From contig NZ_LPUT01000023.1 of assembly GCF_001563475.1 (NCBI RefSeq), forward strand, positions 248,001 through 312,000: 64,000 nt of DNA, given 5' to 3'. This document shows positions 41,393 through 50,150 of this stretch, in pieces. The position numbers were made by a program, and so were the translations under genes. The notes beneath the pieces are model-generated. The model did not search any database. It saw only the letters and a list, made by a program, of their open reading frames with translations, and was not told where the DNA came from. Each line of letters begins with the position of its first letter. Within the stretch, counting starts at the first letter, position 1. This stretch comes from Sporosarcina sp. HYO08 (GTDB lineage Bacteria; Bacillota; Bacilli; Bacillales_A; Planococcaceae).

Positions 41393-43927
41393 ATGCTTAC
41401 CAAATTTAAAAACAAGCGGAAATTAAATCATTATTTAGAGCAAGAAAAACATTCCTATCCTGATATTTTTGAGAATTCACCAGATATACTTTTATTTGTT
41501 GTAGATTTATATGGCACCATTGTAAAATTTCGCGGGGGGAGCCCGCTAGTCAAAGACGTTTTCAATCGGCTCGTCGGCAAACCGTATAAGAAGTTCGTTC
41601 ACCCCGAGGATGTTGCCCAAGTAGATGCTTACTTCAATGAAGTATTGGGCGGCGAAGCTAAATATGTGGAGTATCGCATGACAGGTCTAGATGGCGATTT
41701 TATACCAATTGACGTTACACTCGTTCCAATTCGACTAGAAAATGATGAAATCATTGGATTATACGGCCTAACGCGGAATATTACTGATAGAAGAGATTTG
41801 AATCACAGCTTACAAACATCGCAGGAAAGATTTCAATCTTTATTAAATCACGCCGAAGAAATTATTTGTATTCTAAACAGAGAAGGTAATATCTTATTTG
41901 CCAGTGCAGCGACTGAAAAAATACTCGGTTATACCGCGGATGGGCATCTTGGGAAGAATTATGCCCACCTCGTACATACGGATGATCTTTCACTAGCCAA
42001 CCGGAAGCTTGATAATATTATGAAGCGACCGAACAAAACAACAGAAATCGAATTACGCCTAAAACATAAAAATGGTGAATGGCGAGACTTTAAAATAAGC
42101 ATAAAAAATCTACTTCACAATGCAAGCGTGAATGGCATCGTTTGCAACCTCCAGGACATAACGAGAATCAAAAAACAACAACGAGAAATTCACTATATGG
42201 CTTATCACGATTATTTAACGGAGTTGCCGAATCGGAGAGCTTTTGAAGAACGGTTAAATTTAGAAATACGGCTCGCCAATGTTGACGATCGTAAATTTGC
42301 TGTCTTATTCCTGAACTTAGACGGATTTAAATATTTGAATGATTCGCTAGGGCATAAAATTGGTGATTTATTGTTAATTGAAATTGCCCGAAACCTACAT
42401 CGTCATTGCTCGCAATCTATTGAAATGCTCGCAAGAATTGATGGTGATGAGTTTGCCATTTTAACGACACCTCTCCACGATGACAAGATGATCGAAAAAA
42501 TCGCTAAAGAGGTATTGCAATTTTTCGAGCAGTCCATTCAAATAAAAGATTATAATCTTTTTATCACGGCATCAATCGGCATTGGGATTTATCCCGAGTC
42601 TGGAAATGATGCAAATACGCTTATAAAAAATACAGATTTAGCATTGTATCTCGCGGAGAAAAAAGGAAGTCATCATTATCAAATCTTTTCTCCGACAACC
42701 GATATTGCTACGCATAAAATTTTTTCATTGCGAAATGATCTGCAACAAGCGTTACATAACAATGAATTCATTGTTCATTATCAACCGATTGTCCATCCAG
42801 TGACAAATGAAATTGGAAGTGTAGAGGCGCTTCTTCGTTGGGATCATCCAAAATGGGGAATTGTTCCTCCGAATGAATTCATTCCGCTCGCGGAAGAATC
42901 GGGATTGATCATCCCTATTGGCGAATGGATTATTCGAACGGTGTGCGAAAACTTGAAAGAGTGGCATAAAAAGGGATATTTCATACAAGCTTCTGTCAAT
43001 TTATCAGCTGCGCAGTTTTTCAATGAAAATTTAGTGGATACTATTATCCAAATTTTGGAAGAGCACGAACTAGATCCCAAATGGTTAAATGTTGAAATTA
43101 CTGAAAGTGTTATGTTAGAACAACAAGAAAATAAGATTAAGAAAATCGCTAAATTACGTACACTTGGCATCCAAGTATCCCTCGATGATTTTGGCACGGG
43201 CTATGCCTCTTATAGAAGCTTAAAAGAAATAAAACCTAATATTGTAAAGTTGGACAAATCTTTCGTTAAAGAGCTTCCTAATGATCAGGAAAGTGTTGAA
43301 ATTGTCACTTCCATTGTCCAATTGGCGAAAAAGCTTTCTATTATTGTTGTTGCTGAAGGTGTTGAAACGGCCGAGCAGCTTGCATTTTTATCGAATTTAC
43401 AATGCGATTGGGTGCAAGGATATTTGTTCAGCAGGCCTGTGTCAGAAGATCAGCTGTTAACTTTATTGAAGGGACCGTCGATTTCTGAAAACCTTGTTCA
43501 AAACACGACGGAAAGAAGAAAATATTTTAGAATTGAATTTCAATACCCATTGGAATGTTCGATGACTATATCGGAGTTGAATGGAAAAAAAGTTCAATTA
43601 GGACGTACTAACGTATTAATCGAAAATATTGGACCTGGTGGATTACGATTCCTATCAAATATTAAACTGCCCGCAAAAGAAGACCTCACCTTACAATTCA
43701 AAATGTCAATTTTGGGGAATGAATTGGTATTACATGGGAAGATCATTCATACATCAGAAATAGATGATGTCTACCGATACGGCATCCAATTTATTTTGAA
43801 AGAAAAACGGAGAGAATTGTTAATTAAAAAGCTTAATCAATTTCAACTGCGTCTCGAAAACAGTCCCGTGCCCGCAGATCATTTATTTGTAACAGATCGC
43901 GTGGATCATTACTTTAATAAGTTGTAA
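41393..43927 (+). CDS. PAS-PAS-GGDEF-EAL-PilZ cyclic-di-GMP protein
   Basis: This 844-residue cytoplasmic protein has PAS domains at about 20-125 and 140-260, GGDEF at about 270-430, EAL at about 440-690 and a C-terminal PilZ domain at about 705-825. The GGDEF active site reads RIDGDEFAIL, so the first Gly is Asp and cyclase activity is doubtful. The EAL site is intact (EALLRWDHP, NVEITESVML, SLDDFGTGYASY, KLDKSFV, VAEGVET). PilZ shows RRKYFRIEF and ENIGPGGLRF, which bind c-di-GMP. It is therefore probably a phosphodiesterase with sensing and product-binding modules. ATG 41393 follows AAGGAGGATTCT. Confidence 0.9.
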   Translation: MLTKFKNKRKLNHYLEQEKHSYPDIFENSPDILLFVVDLYGTIVKFRGGSPLVKDVFNRLVGKPYKKFVHPEDVAQVDAYFNEVLGGEAKYVEYRMTGLDGDFIPIDVTLVPIRLENDEIIGLYGLTRNITDRRDLNHSLQTSQERFQSLLNHAEEIICILNREGNILFASAATEKILGYTADGHLGKNYAHLVHTDDLSLANRKLDNIMKRPNKTTEIELRLKHKNGEWRDFKISIKNLLHNASVNGIVCNLQDITRIKKQQREIHYMAYHDYLTELPNRRAFEERLNLEIRLANVDDRKFAVLFLNLDGFKYLNDSLGHKIGDLLLIEIARNLHRHCSQSIEMLARIDGDEFAILTTPLHDDKMIEKIAKEVLQFFEQSIQIKDYNLFITASIGIGIYPESGNDANTLIKNTDLALYLAEKKGSHHYQIFSPTTDIATHKIFSLRNDLQQALHNNEFIVHYQPIVHPVTNEIGSVEALLRWDHPKWGIVPPNEFIPLAEESGLIIPIGEWIIRTVCENLKEWHKKGYFIQASVNLSAAQFFNENLVDTIIQILEEHELDPKWLNVEITESVMLEQQENKIKKIAKLRTLGIQVSLDDFGTGYASYRSLKEIKPNIVKLDKSFVKELPNDQESVEIVTSIVQLAKKLSIIVVAEGVETAEQLAFLSNLQCDWVQGYLFSRPVSEDQLLTLLKGPSISENLVQNTTERRKYFRIEFQYPLECSMTISELNGKKVQLGRTNVLIENIGPGGLRFLSNIKLPAKEDLTLQFKMSILGNELVLHGKIIHTSEIDDVYRYGIQFILKEKRRELLIKKLNQFQLRLENSPVPADHLFVTDRVDHYFNKL

Positions 43928-43932
43928 AAAAG

Positions 43933-43990
43933 TGAAAGGGCTGTCCTGGAAGTGCCTGGCTCTTCATTTTAGGACAGCCTTTTCCCTTTT
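43933..43990 (+). terminator. terminator after the c-di-GMP protein gene
   Basis: AAAGGGCTGTCCT pairs with AGGACAGCCTTTT. The loop contains GTGCCTGGCTCTTCATTTTAG, nearly the same as the terminator arm near 21961. Confidence 0.85.
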
Positions 43991-43998
43991 AAAATTTC

Positions 43999-44709
43999 TC
44001 ACGCTTTATTCGGCCCAAATACTCGCCTCTCGTCCGACGGAGCCTCCCCTTGTAACCTTTTTTCCAATGACTGCCGCCAACTCTCTGCCAACAGTTCACA
44101 TGAAGCAAGATCGCTAGCCAGTTTCCTATCGTCTTTACGCACATACATCACTTCATTGCACGCGGCAATCGTCCATTTCGGATAAGGACGTTCGATTAAC
44201 TCCAACCGTTCGCCCCGCCGGATCGCACCTTCCTTTAAAACGCGGAAATACCATCCAGTCCTTCCGCTGTCTTGGATCCTTAACGCCAAATCGACCACTC
44301 GAAATCTTCTTGCCGGTTTCCAGCAAGGTCGTCTCGGTTGGGATACTTGGATAAGGGCATCTCCTAATTGATAAATATCCCCAATACAGACAGTCGATTC
44401 GGCCATGTCGTGTACGGCCAGATTTTCACCCATAGCCCCCATATCAATCGTTTCCAACTTCAACTCTTTTTTCCAATCGGCATAATGCTTCGCTGGATAG
44501 GCAAACACAGCTTTTTCCGGACCGCCATGGTTGATTTTGTCCGCTACCTCATCCCCTTCGAGTGCTGTTTTCCCCAACCAAACCCGCTCATTCTTTTCAG
44601 TCTTAAACATTCCGCTTTCCCATTGTCGATCCATACGATCCTTGGCATTTGGATCACCCAATTGCTTTACTTTTCCCGTGAATATTTTTAGTACATGTGG
44701 TTGCATCAT
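43999..44709 (-). CDS. MOSC-domain protein (YiiM-like)
   Basis: This ~236-residue protein has a MOSC beta-barrel with NHGGPEKAVFAYPAKHYADW, GAMGENLAVHDM and the conserved Cys in SQPRRPCWKPARRF, followed by a C-terminal helical extension. MOSC proteins handle molybdenum cofactor sulfur or metal-bound sulfur; YiiM-type members take part in N-hydroxylated compound reduction or sulfur carriage. Start ATG 44709 is eight bases after GGGGGG; ATG 44715 is too close to it. No molybdenum genes are nearby. Confidence 0.85.
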   Translation of the reverse strand: MMQPHVLKIFTGKVKQLGDPNAKDRMDRQWESGMFKTEKNERVWLGKTALEGDEVADKINHGGPEKAVFAYPAKHYADWKKELKLETIDMGAMGENLAVHDMAESTVCIGDIYQLGDALIQVSQPRRPCWKPARRFRVVDLALRIQDSGRTGWYFRVLKEGAIRRGERLELIERPYPKWTIAACNEVMYVRKDDRKLASDLASCELLAESWRQSLEKRLQGEAPSDERRVFGPNKA

Positions 44710-44749
44710 TTTCATATCCCCCCGCAATTCGTTGATTGGCCGCTAAAAA

Positions 44750-45232
44750 TCAACCCAAATAATGGTCAAACAATAAATAACCCATATAAAATGAAAACAA
44801 TGATAACACTGCAAATACAACCGTTTCCACTGCCCCGCCAGTTTTGGCAGTCAATGGAAAACGAACAGTAAATCGAATCGGATACAACAATTGAATCCCA
44901 TTTTTAGTAGCCATGTCTAACAAATAATGACTTGCCATTCCGACTAAAAATCCGCCGCGCAAGGATTCATTCGGTACATACATATTCAATAGGAAGGCGA
45001 CAGTGACTAAAAATAATAAGCTATGCGTAAAGGTGCGATGCCCAAATAGCTTATTGACGAGCTTTGATAAGAGCGGTAATTTCCTGCCAATTGTACTACC
45101 GCTATGGCAAATGTCCGGCAGCAACGCCCCAGCCACCCCGGCTCCTAATGTACTAATTGGATCATAGTGATAGAAATGGGCAAAAGCAAGACTTGCTGCG
45201 ATCCCGCCTACGATGTGTGTTTTTCCTCTCAT
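44750..45232 (-). CDS. YvsG/YdjM-like membrane-bound metal-dependent hydrolase (DUF457)
   Basis: This 160-residue membrane protein has four hydrophobic segments and the conserved polar motifs THIVGGIAASLAF, GALLPDICHSGSTIGR and FGHRTFTHSLLFL, with the His and Asp residues proposed to bind metal. B. subtilis YvsG and E. coli YdjM belong here; the substrate is unknown. Ribosome binding site AAAAGGAAGAAAGC precedes ATG 45232. It lies 22 bases upstream of the MOSC gene and may be cotranscribed with it. Confidence 0.8.
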   Translation of the reverse strand: MRGKTHIVGGIAASLAFAHFYHYDPISTLGAGVAGALLPDICHSGSTIGRKLPLLSKLVNKLFGHRTFTHSLLFLVTVAFLLNMYVPNESLRGGFLVGMASHYLLDMATKNGIQLLYPIRFTVRFPLTAKTGGAVETVVFAVLSLFSFYMGYLLFDHYLG

Positions 45233-45396
45233 GCTTTCTTCCTTTTCTAGAGTTTTTTCCCCTTTAACTAAGGGGAATATGTATGATTATACCAGTTCCA
45301 AAAGTATTTTCGTGAAAATGCAATTGTCATACCAAAAAGCCCATTCACAGCCAAGCGATCGAAGCGCCATACAGCTACGAATGGACTAAATCCGCG

Positions 45397-46188
45397 TTAC
45401 CTTGAACTTTTCAAATAAAATATCCCACCACTCAACACTTCAATTTTTATTTTCGTTTCATATTGTTGATCAATCGCTTCTTTTTCAATTTCATAACACT
45501 CCGGTCGATCTTCCATCCCTTCATAAAAATATTCCAGGATCTGCCTTTCCTTTTTTCTTCTTAATTTTGCTTCTTCCATCCATGTGTGATCATCTTGTTC
45601 GATGATGTTTTCAATCACCATATCCAATCGATCCAATGCCCGAATCGGTTGAATAATTGGCGGCGGATAAAAAGTATTTTCTTGCATAGTCGCACTTAAG
45701 TCAATGTCCTGTATAGATTCATGAAAGCCATCAATGACTTTCCCTGTCATTAAATGAATGCCCAATGAATAAAGTTTTTCGGTCATTTGATTACTCGAAT
45801 AGGATACTTTATAATTCACACCTAACCACGGTGCTAACATTGCTTTGGAATCCAATGGATCTACTTCATACATTTGAACAAACGACCCTTTTTCTTTCGT
45901 TACTTGAAACAGTTGATTCAGCCGCGGGGAACCGAAATGGACAACTTCTCCTTTGATGTCTTCCACTAATTTATTTTTATCGGTGATCAATGTAAGCTGC
46001 GCCGGACGAGGTTCCTCATTCGTACTTTCTTGGTATTTCCAATAAAAGGGCCTATTCATAATTCTTTTATCCATTTCAATCGTTAATTGAACGCAGATGA
46101 AATGGTCATGCCTACTTAAAATCGGGCAATTATTTTCTTTGAAAAATTGATGTAAATAATCATGAATTTGTTGGGGATACATGCGCAT
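45397..46188 (-). CDS. yqhG: YqhG-family protein
   Basis: This ~263-residue protein matches Bacillus YqhG. It opens MRMYPQQIHDYLHQFFKENN, carries MTEKLYSLGIHLMTGKVIDGF in the middle (in part), and ends in an acidic/basic helical region with KIEVLSGGIFYLK. Function unknown; it always appears paired with YqhH. It starts at ATG 46188, four bases after AAAGGAGG, and lies 24 bases downstream of yqhH in the same operon. Confidence 0.82.
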   Translation of the reverse strand: MRMYPQQIHDYLHQFFKENNCPILSRHDHFICVQLTIEMDKRIMNRPFYWKYQESTNEEPRPAQLTLITDKNKLVEDIKGEVVHFGSPRLNQLFQVTKEKGSFVQMYEVDPLDSKAMLAPWLGVNYKVSYSSNQMTEKLYSLGIHLMTGKVIDGFHESIQDIDLSATMQENTFYPPPIIQPIRALDRLDMVIENIIEQDDHTWMEEAKLRRKKERQILEYFYEGMEDRPECYEIEKEAIDQQYETKIKIEVLSGGIFYLKSSR

Positions 46189-46212
46189 GAAACCTCCTTT
46201 CTTCTCCAACTA

Positions 46213-47733
46213 TTATGCCTGAGACAAAATATCATCCAGTTCCCCCACTACTTTTTCAAAAACATCGATTTTTTCATAAAGCAAATCTAATATATGATCT
46301 TCAATTGTATGTTGAACTGCTAAATTATAAATATGAACGTCATGTTCTTGCCCTAATCGGTGAACACGTCCAATCCGCTGTTCTAACTTCATTGGATTCC
46401 AAGGCAGATCATAATTAATGACGTGATGGCAAAATTGTAAGTTGATCCCTTCGCTGCCGGATTCCGTCGCAATGAGCACTTGTGCTTTTTCTTTAAATAA
46501 TTGCTTCATCCACTCACGTTTACTTTTATTAAACTGCCCATTGAAAGGAACACTTGTAATGCCTTTTTTTTGTAAAAACCACTGCAAATATGTTTGAGTT
46601 GCCCGATATTCGGTAAAAATAATAACCTTGTCGTTTACTTCAGAAATAATTTCGAAAGCCTTTTCCGCTTTCGAGTTACGATCTAATTCATTCATTTGTT
46701 GAATAATGGCATCTATATAAGACAGATCCTCTTCATTCGCACATTTTTGACGCATTTTCGTTAACGTGACAAATGCAGCTTCCTTACTGCTGCACATTTC
46801 CCTTTGAAGCGTAATCATGGAAAATGCATCCGAAAAAACTGGCGACACATTTTTTAGATCTGAAATCATATCGTAAATGGCTTTTTCTTTGTCCGAAAAA
46901 TCGATCGGCAGTATTTGCACGCGGCGATTCGTCCATTCTATCCCTGTATCCTGTCTTCTATTTCGAACCATTACTTGATTGACCAATTCTTTTAAAAACT
47001 CATCATGTTCCACATGACGTTTACTCGCGGAAAAGTAGGATTGGAACGCTTCGTAATTCCCCAAATGACCTGGTTTCAGTAATGAAATCAAATAAAATAA
47101 TTCAAACACATCGTTTTGAACAGGCGTTGCCGTTAACAATAAACAAAATTTTTTCTTTAAATGTTGGACAAACTCATAGCTTTTCGTTTTATGGTTTTTT
47201 AATTTATGTGCCTCGTCAATAATGATCAAATCATACGCCTGCTCATAAATTTTCTCCATATGCGGACTTCGTTTCGCTGTATCTAGACTCATGACGACAA
47301 TATCACAAGCGTTCAAATCATAATTTTTCTTATATTGGATCGCAGGGATATAAAATTTCTGATTTAATTCTTCAATCCATTGGGTCACAAGCGAAGCTGG
47401 CGCCAAAATCAACGCTTTTTTCACAAGCCCTCTTATTAAATATTCTTTTAAAATTAAACCCGCTTCAATTGTTTTCCCGAGCCCTACTTCATCCCCAAGA
47501 ATCGCTTTGCCATTCATCCGTTCGATGACTGTTTCCGCGGCTTCCAATTGGTGCTTAAGCGGCGTTAAATTCGGCAAATATTTAGTACATTGAAGACCAT
47601 AGAAATCTGTGATCAAGTTTGCTTTGACTGCCTCGTAATGCATTTTATACAATGTCCAACTATCCCATGCTTCACGATTTTCCAACCTTTCCACTAATCC
47701 ATCTTTCCATCCAGACGACCTTTCAATGATCAT
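46213..47733 (-). CDS. yqhH: SNF2-family helicase-like ATPase (YqhH)
   Basis: This ~506-residue Swi2/Snf2-type ATPase has Walker A LGDEVGLGKTIEAGLILKE, the DEAH-box IIIDEAHKLKN, LLTATPVQN, and helicase motif VI EQRIGRVHRLGQEHD. It probably remodels nucleic-acid-protein complexes. Start ATG 47733 follows GAGGTGATATT. In B. subtilis yqhG-yqhH lie opposite the gcvT glycine cleavage operon. Here that operon is missing and a YvbH-like gene is the divergent neighbour. Confidence 0.88.
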   Translation of the reverse strand: MIIERSSGWKDGLVERLENREAWDSWTLYKMHYEAVKANLITDFYGLQCTKYLPNLTPLKHQLEAAETVIERMNGKAILGDEVGLGKTIEAGLILKEYLIRGLVKKALILAPASLVTQWIEELNQKFYIPAIQYKKNYDLNACDIVVMSLDTAKRSPHMEKIYEQAYDLIIIDEAHKLKNHKTKSYEFVQHLKKKFCLLLTATPVQNDVFELFYLISLLKPGHLGNYEAFQSYFSASKRHVEHDEFLKELVNQVMVRNRRQDTGIEWTNRRVQILPIDFSDKEKAIYDMISDLKNVSPVFSDAFSMITLQREMCSSKEAAFVTLTKMRQKCANEEDLSYIDAIIQQMNELDRNSKAEKAFEIISEVNDKVIIFTEYRATQTYLQWFLQKKGITSVPFNGQFNKSKREWMKQLFKEKAQVLIATESGSEGINLQFCHHVINYDLPWNPMKLEQRIGRVHRLGQEHDVHIYNLAVQHTIEDHILDLLYEKIDVFEKVVGELDDILSQA

Positions 47734-47866
47734 AAATATCACCTCACGCAACTGTTTTGTACGATTAAGATGCCCCAAAATGAAGTTCCTATGTTTATTT
47801 TTTGAATCATCATTGAATGTTATAATATGAGTGTAAGCATACTAGAACAGAAAAGAGGATGGTCAT

Positions 47867-48481
47867 ATGCTGAAAAAATTCGCTTCAGACGCATTAGGAT
47901 TATCGGATATCGGTAAAATCATTGGTCCAGAAGACTATGACAAAACAGATGCAGATGATTATATTCGACATGAAGACAATGAAAAAATTTATTTTTTGAT
48001 CAAGACAAAAGCGGATGAATATTGCTTTACGAACATCGCCTTCATCCATGTTGATGGGGAAAATGCGATCTCTTCGAAACGCGTGCTAAAACGTTATCCT
48101 TATTCACAATATCAGTTCACCAATGTATTTTTGGAAACGGCGGGAAGAGTAGATTTAGATGTTGAAATCAAGTTCACTTTAGGCGATCAGTCATACAGCA
48201 TTGATGTCGACAAAAAGCAGCTGGATCAATTAAAGGATCTATACAAAGCATTGGTCTATATCTCAGAAAAAGTCTACGACAACAACATACTATTTGACAT
48301 GGCGACACAAAGTTTGGATAAAGCTGTAACAGTGTTGCAAAACGCAAGACCGTCTGACATTCAATTGGCCGACCAGTATAAACAATTGACCGAATTTAGT
48401 TTCTCTTGGCTATCATCGGCCCGCTCCCAATACCATGTGATAGACTTTGGCGATGTGTTTGAGAAATATATCAACAATTGA
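47867..48481 (+). CDS. YvbH-like PH-domain protein
   Basis: This 204-residue cytoplasmic protein has a bacterial PH-like domain at about 15-125 (IYFLIKTKADEYCFTNIAFI; SSKRVLKRYPYSQYQFTNV) followed by a helical region like the YvbH oligomerisation segment. Function unknown. A TATAAT -10 lies about 45 bases upstream and AAAAGAGGATGGTCAT precedes ATG 47867. It is divergent from yqhH and ends in its own terminator. Confidence 0.8.
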   Translation: MLKKFASDALGLSDIGKIIGPEDYDKTDADDYIRHEDNEKIYFLIKTKADEYCFTNIAFIHVDGENAISSKRVLKRYPYSQYQFTNVFLETAGRVDLDVEIKFTLGDQSYSIDVDKKQLDQLKDLYKALVYISEKVYDNNILFDMATQSLDKAVTVLQNARPSDIQLADQYKQLTEFSFSWLSSARSQYHVIDFGDVFEKYINN

Positions 48482-48495
48482 AACTGAAAAAGAAG

Positions 48496-48532
48496 TACCT
48501 AGTTCTGCAAATATGCCGAACTAGGTATCTTT
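48496..48532 (+). terminator. terminator after the YvbH-like gene
   Basis: TACCTAGTTC and GAACTAGGTA enclose a 12-base loop and are followed by TCTTTTG. Confidence 0.8.
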
Positions 48533-48540
48533 TGTTTATA

Positions 48541-48586
48541 AAAAGACTGCCCGATCTGTCGATGAAAACCGACGATAAGACAGTCT
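48541..48586 (-). terminator. terminator of the metQNI/CoA-transferase operon
   Basis: AGACTG/CAGTCT outer arms and CGTCG/CGAC inner arms precede TTTTTATAAAC on the minus strand, 20 bases after the last CoA-transferase stop. Confidence 0.75.
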
Positions 48587-48605
48587 CTTCCATTACATAT
48601 GATAA

Positions 48606-49337
48606 TTAGCTAAACTCACTATAACGAACACCTTTTGGGTCAATCTCTTCTAAGTATTGAATCTCTTCGTCCGTCACTCGCGGAAATTCATGGAATTCCT
48701 GATGTTTTTCAATCGGAAATCCTGTATTCTCAATGACATCTTCAATCTTTGCTGTCGGCAATAAAGAATACAGTTTAAGCTGATTGTCTTGTTCGGATTT
48801 TTTGAAAATAGCAAGCGGTGTAACGACAAATTCCGTATTGCCCGATGCCGTGACAACGTCTAGCTTGTCGACAAGCGCCCGTTTATCATGCGTTGTTTTC
48901 CATAAAATCCCCCGTTTTACCGTTGGAAGAAGTGCCGCACTGCCCGCTCCGCCCGGCAAACGGACTTTTGGCTTCTCAAACGATCCAATGGCACTTAAAT
49001 TCAACCGGCCGGCGCCATCAATTTGCGCGCCGCTTAAAAAAGCAACATCCAACGCACCGCGTGCCGATAAGTCAAAGATGTCAGCTAATGTGAAAGGTGC
49101 AAGGGCGCCTTCAGCTAATGACGCATCCGCTGTCGAAACGCTTGAATAGTCCGTTGGCACTGCATCCACTCCACCCGCGATGCTGACATAAACAGCATTT
49201 TTAGCATGTAACTTTTTCGCAAGTTGAATGGCAATAGCCGGCATCGGAGAAGCAACACCATGGAAAACGCGCTCACCGTCGTTGATCAATCGCGCCATTG
49301 CAACCGTTATATAATCAGCGGGCTTCAAATTAGACAT
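48606..49337 (-). CDS. CoA-transferase subunit B-like protein, pair 1 (IpdB/GctB family)
   Basis: This 243-residue protein of the class I CoA-transferase beta type has LADIFDLSARGALDVAFLSG, GAQIDGAGRLNLSAIG and KPKVRLPGGAGSAALLP. At the position where the second pair has VYEGGGVGG this protein reads YVSIAGGVDA, so the Glu expected to form the acyl-CoA anhydride appears to be lost. It may therefore be a hydrolase (as IpdAB are) or a modified enzyme. It overlaps subunit A by eight bases and ends the operon. Confidence 0.8.
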   Translation of the reverse strand: MSNLKPADYITVAMARLINDGERVFHGVASPMPAIAIQLAKKLHAKNAVYVSIAGGVDAVPTDYSSVSTADASLAEGALAPFTLADIFDLSARGALDVAFLSGAQIDGAGRLNLSAIGSFEKPKVRLPGGAGSAALLPTVKRGILWKTTHDKRALVDKLDVVTASGNTEFVVTPLAIFKKSEQDNQLKLYSLLPTAKIEDVIENTGFPIEKHQEFHEFPRVTDEEIQYLEEIDPKGVRYSEFS

Positions 49338-50115
49338 GGGAAGCCACTCCTTTCACTTTTTCTAAGTAACTTTCAGGATCTTGCAAGTAACGCGTCACTT
49401 CATCCTCATCAATCGAATATAATGATCCGCAGCTTCCAGGCGCTGCGCCCTTTTCTGCAAGTACAACCGTTTCCACAAGGAATCCTGGTACTTGAGGTGT
49501 CACTTTCCACTCAGTCGAATCAATGATTTTTTCAGCTGTAATAATGACCCGCGCCGCTGCTTTCACCATGATCAAATCTTCAAAGGCTGCACCGTCGATA
49601 TACGCATTTCCCTTTTCATCAGCTATGCTTACATGGATAACTGTAATATCCGGACGTAGTGCTTCCACAACCGCCGTTTCTTTATTCGTAAACGGACAAG
49701 TTACATTTCGAACCAATCCCGTCAACTCCGGCAGTTCACTTCCTTGGAACCCATTGATTGGCTGGAACGGCACACCGTAAATACTTGCCCGTAGTCCCGC
49801 GATAACACTGGCACAAGCGTGTTCATGGACGATGATTTCTTCGTTTTGAACGCCTTTCCGGTAATTTTGCGCCAAACCGAGCATCTCAAAGCCGATATAC
49901 CCTGCATAAACCGAACGAATCGATTTTGCTAAAGCAAGCAGGTCAATATCTAATGCACCGGCTGTTTTAATTACAGAGAGTTCTTTTTTCCCTTGACGAA
50001 CCAGCTCGCGAACAAAAGAAAGCGGAGATCGATGTAAAGCATTTCCCCCAAGCGCAAGGAGCGAACCATCTTGAATGGAAGCGACCGCTTCCTGTAAAGT
50101 TTTTTGTTTTGTCAT
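49330..50115 (-). CDS. CoA-transferase subunit A-like protein, pair 1 (IpdA/GctA family)
   Basis: This 261-residue protein has the alpha-type pattern SLLALGGNALHRSPLSFVRE, AGYIGFEMLGLAQNYRKG and ALRPDITVIHVSIADEKGNA. The family includes glutaconate CoA-transferase alpha chains and the ring-cleaving hydrolase subunit IpdA. It is shorter than its paralogue in pair 2 (340 residues). It begins 35 bases after that pair's subunit B, with GAATGGAGGAATTTAC before ATG 50115. Substrate unknown. Confidence 0.8.
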   Translation of the reverse strand: MTKQKTLQEAVASIQDGSLLALGGNALHRSPLSFVRELVRQGKKELSVIKTAGALDIDLLALAKSIRSVYAGYIGFEMLGLAQNYRKGVQNEEIIVHEHACASVIAGLRASIYGVPFQPINGFQGSELPELTGLVRNVTCPFTNKETAVVEALRPDITVIHVSIADEKGNAYIDGAAFEDLIMVKAAARVIITAEKIIDSTEWKVTPQVPGFLVETVVLAEKGAAPGSCGSLYSIDEDEVTRYLQDPESYLEKVKGVASHV

Positions 50116-50150
50116 GTAAATTCCTCCATTCCGACTATTTTTCTAGTGCT

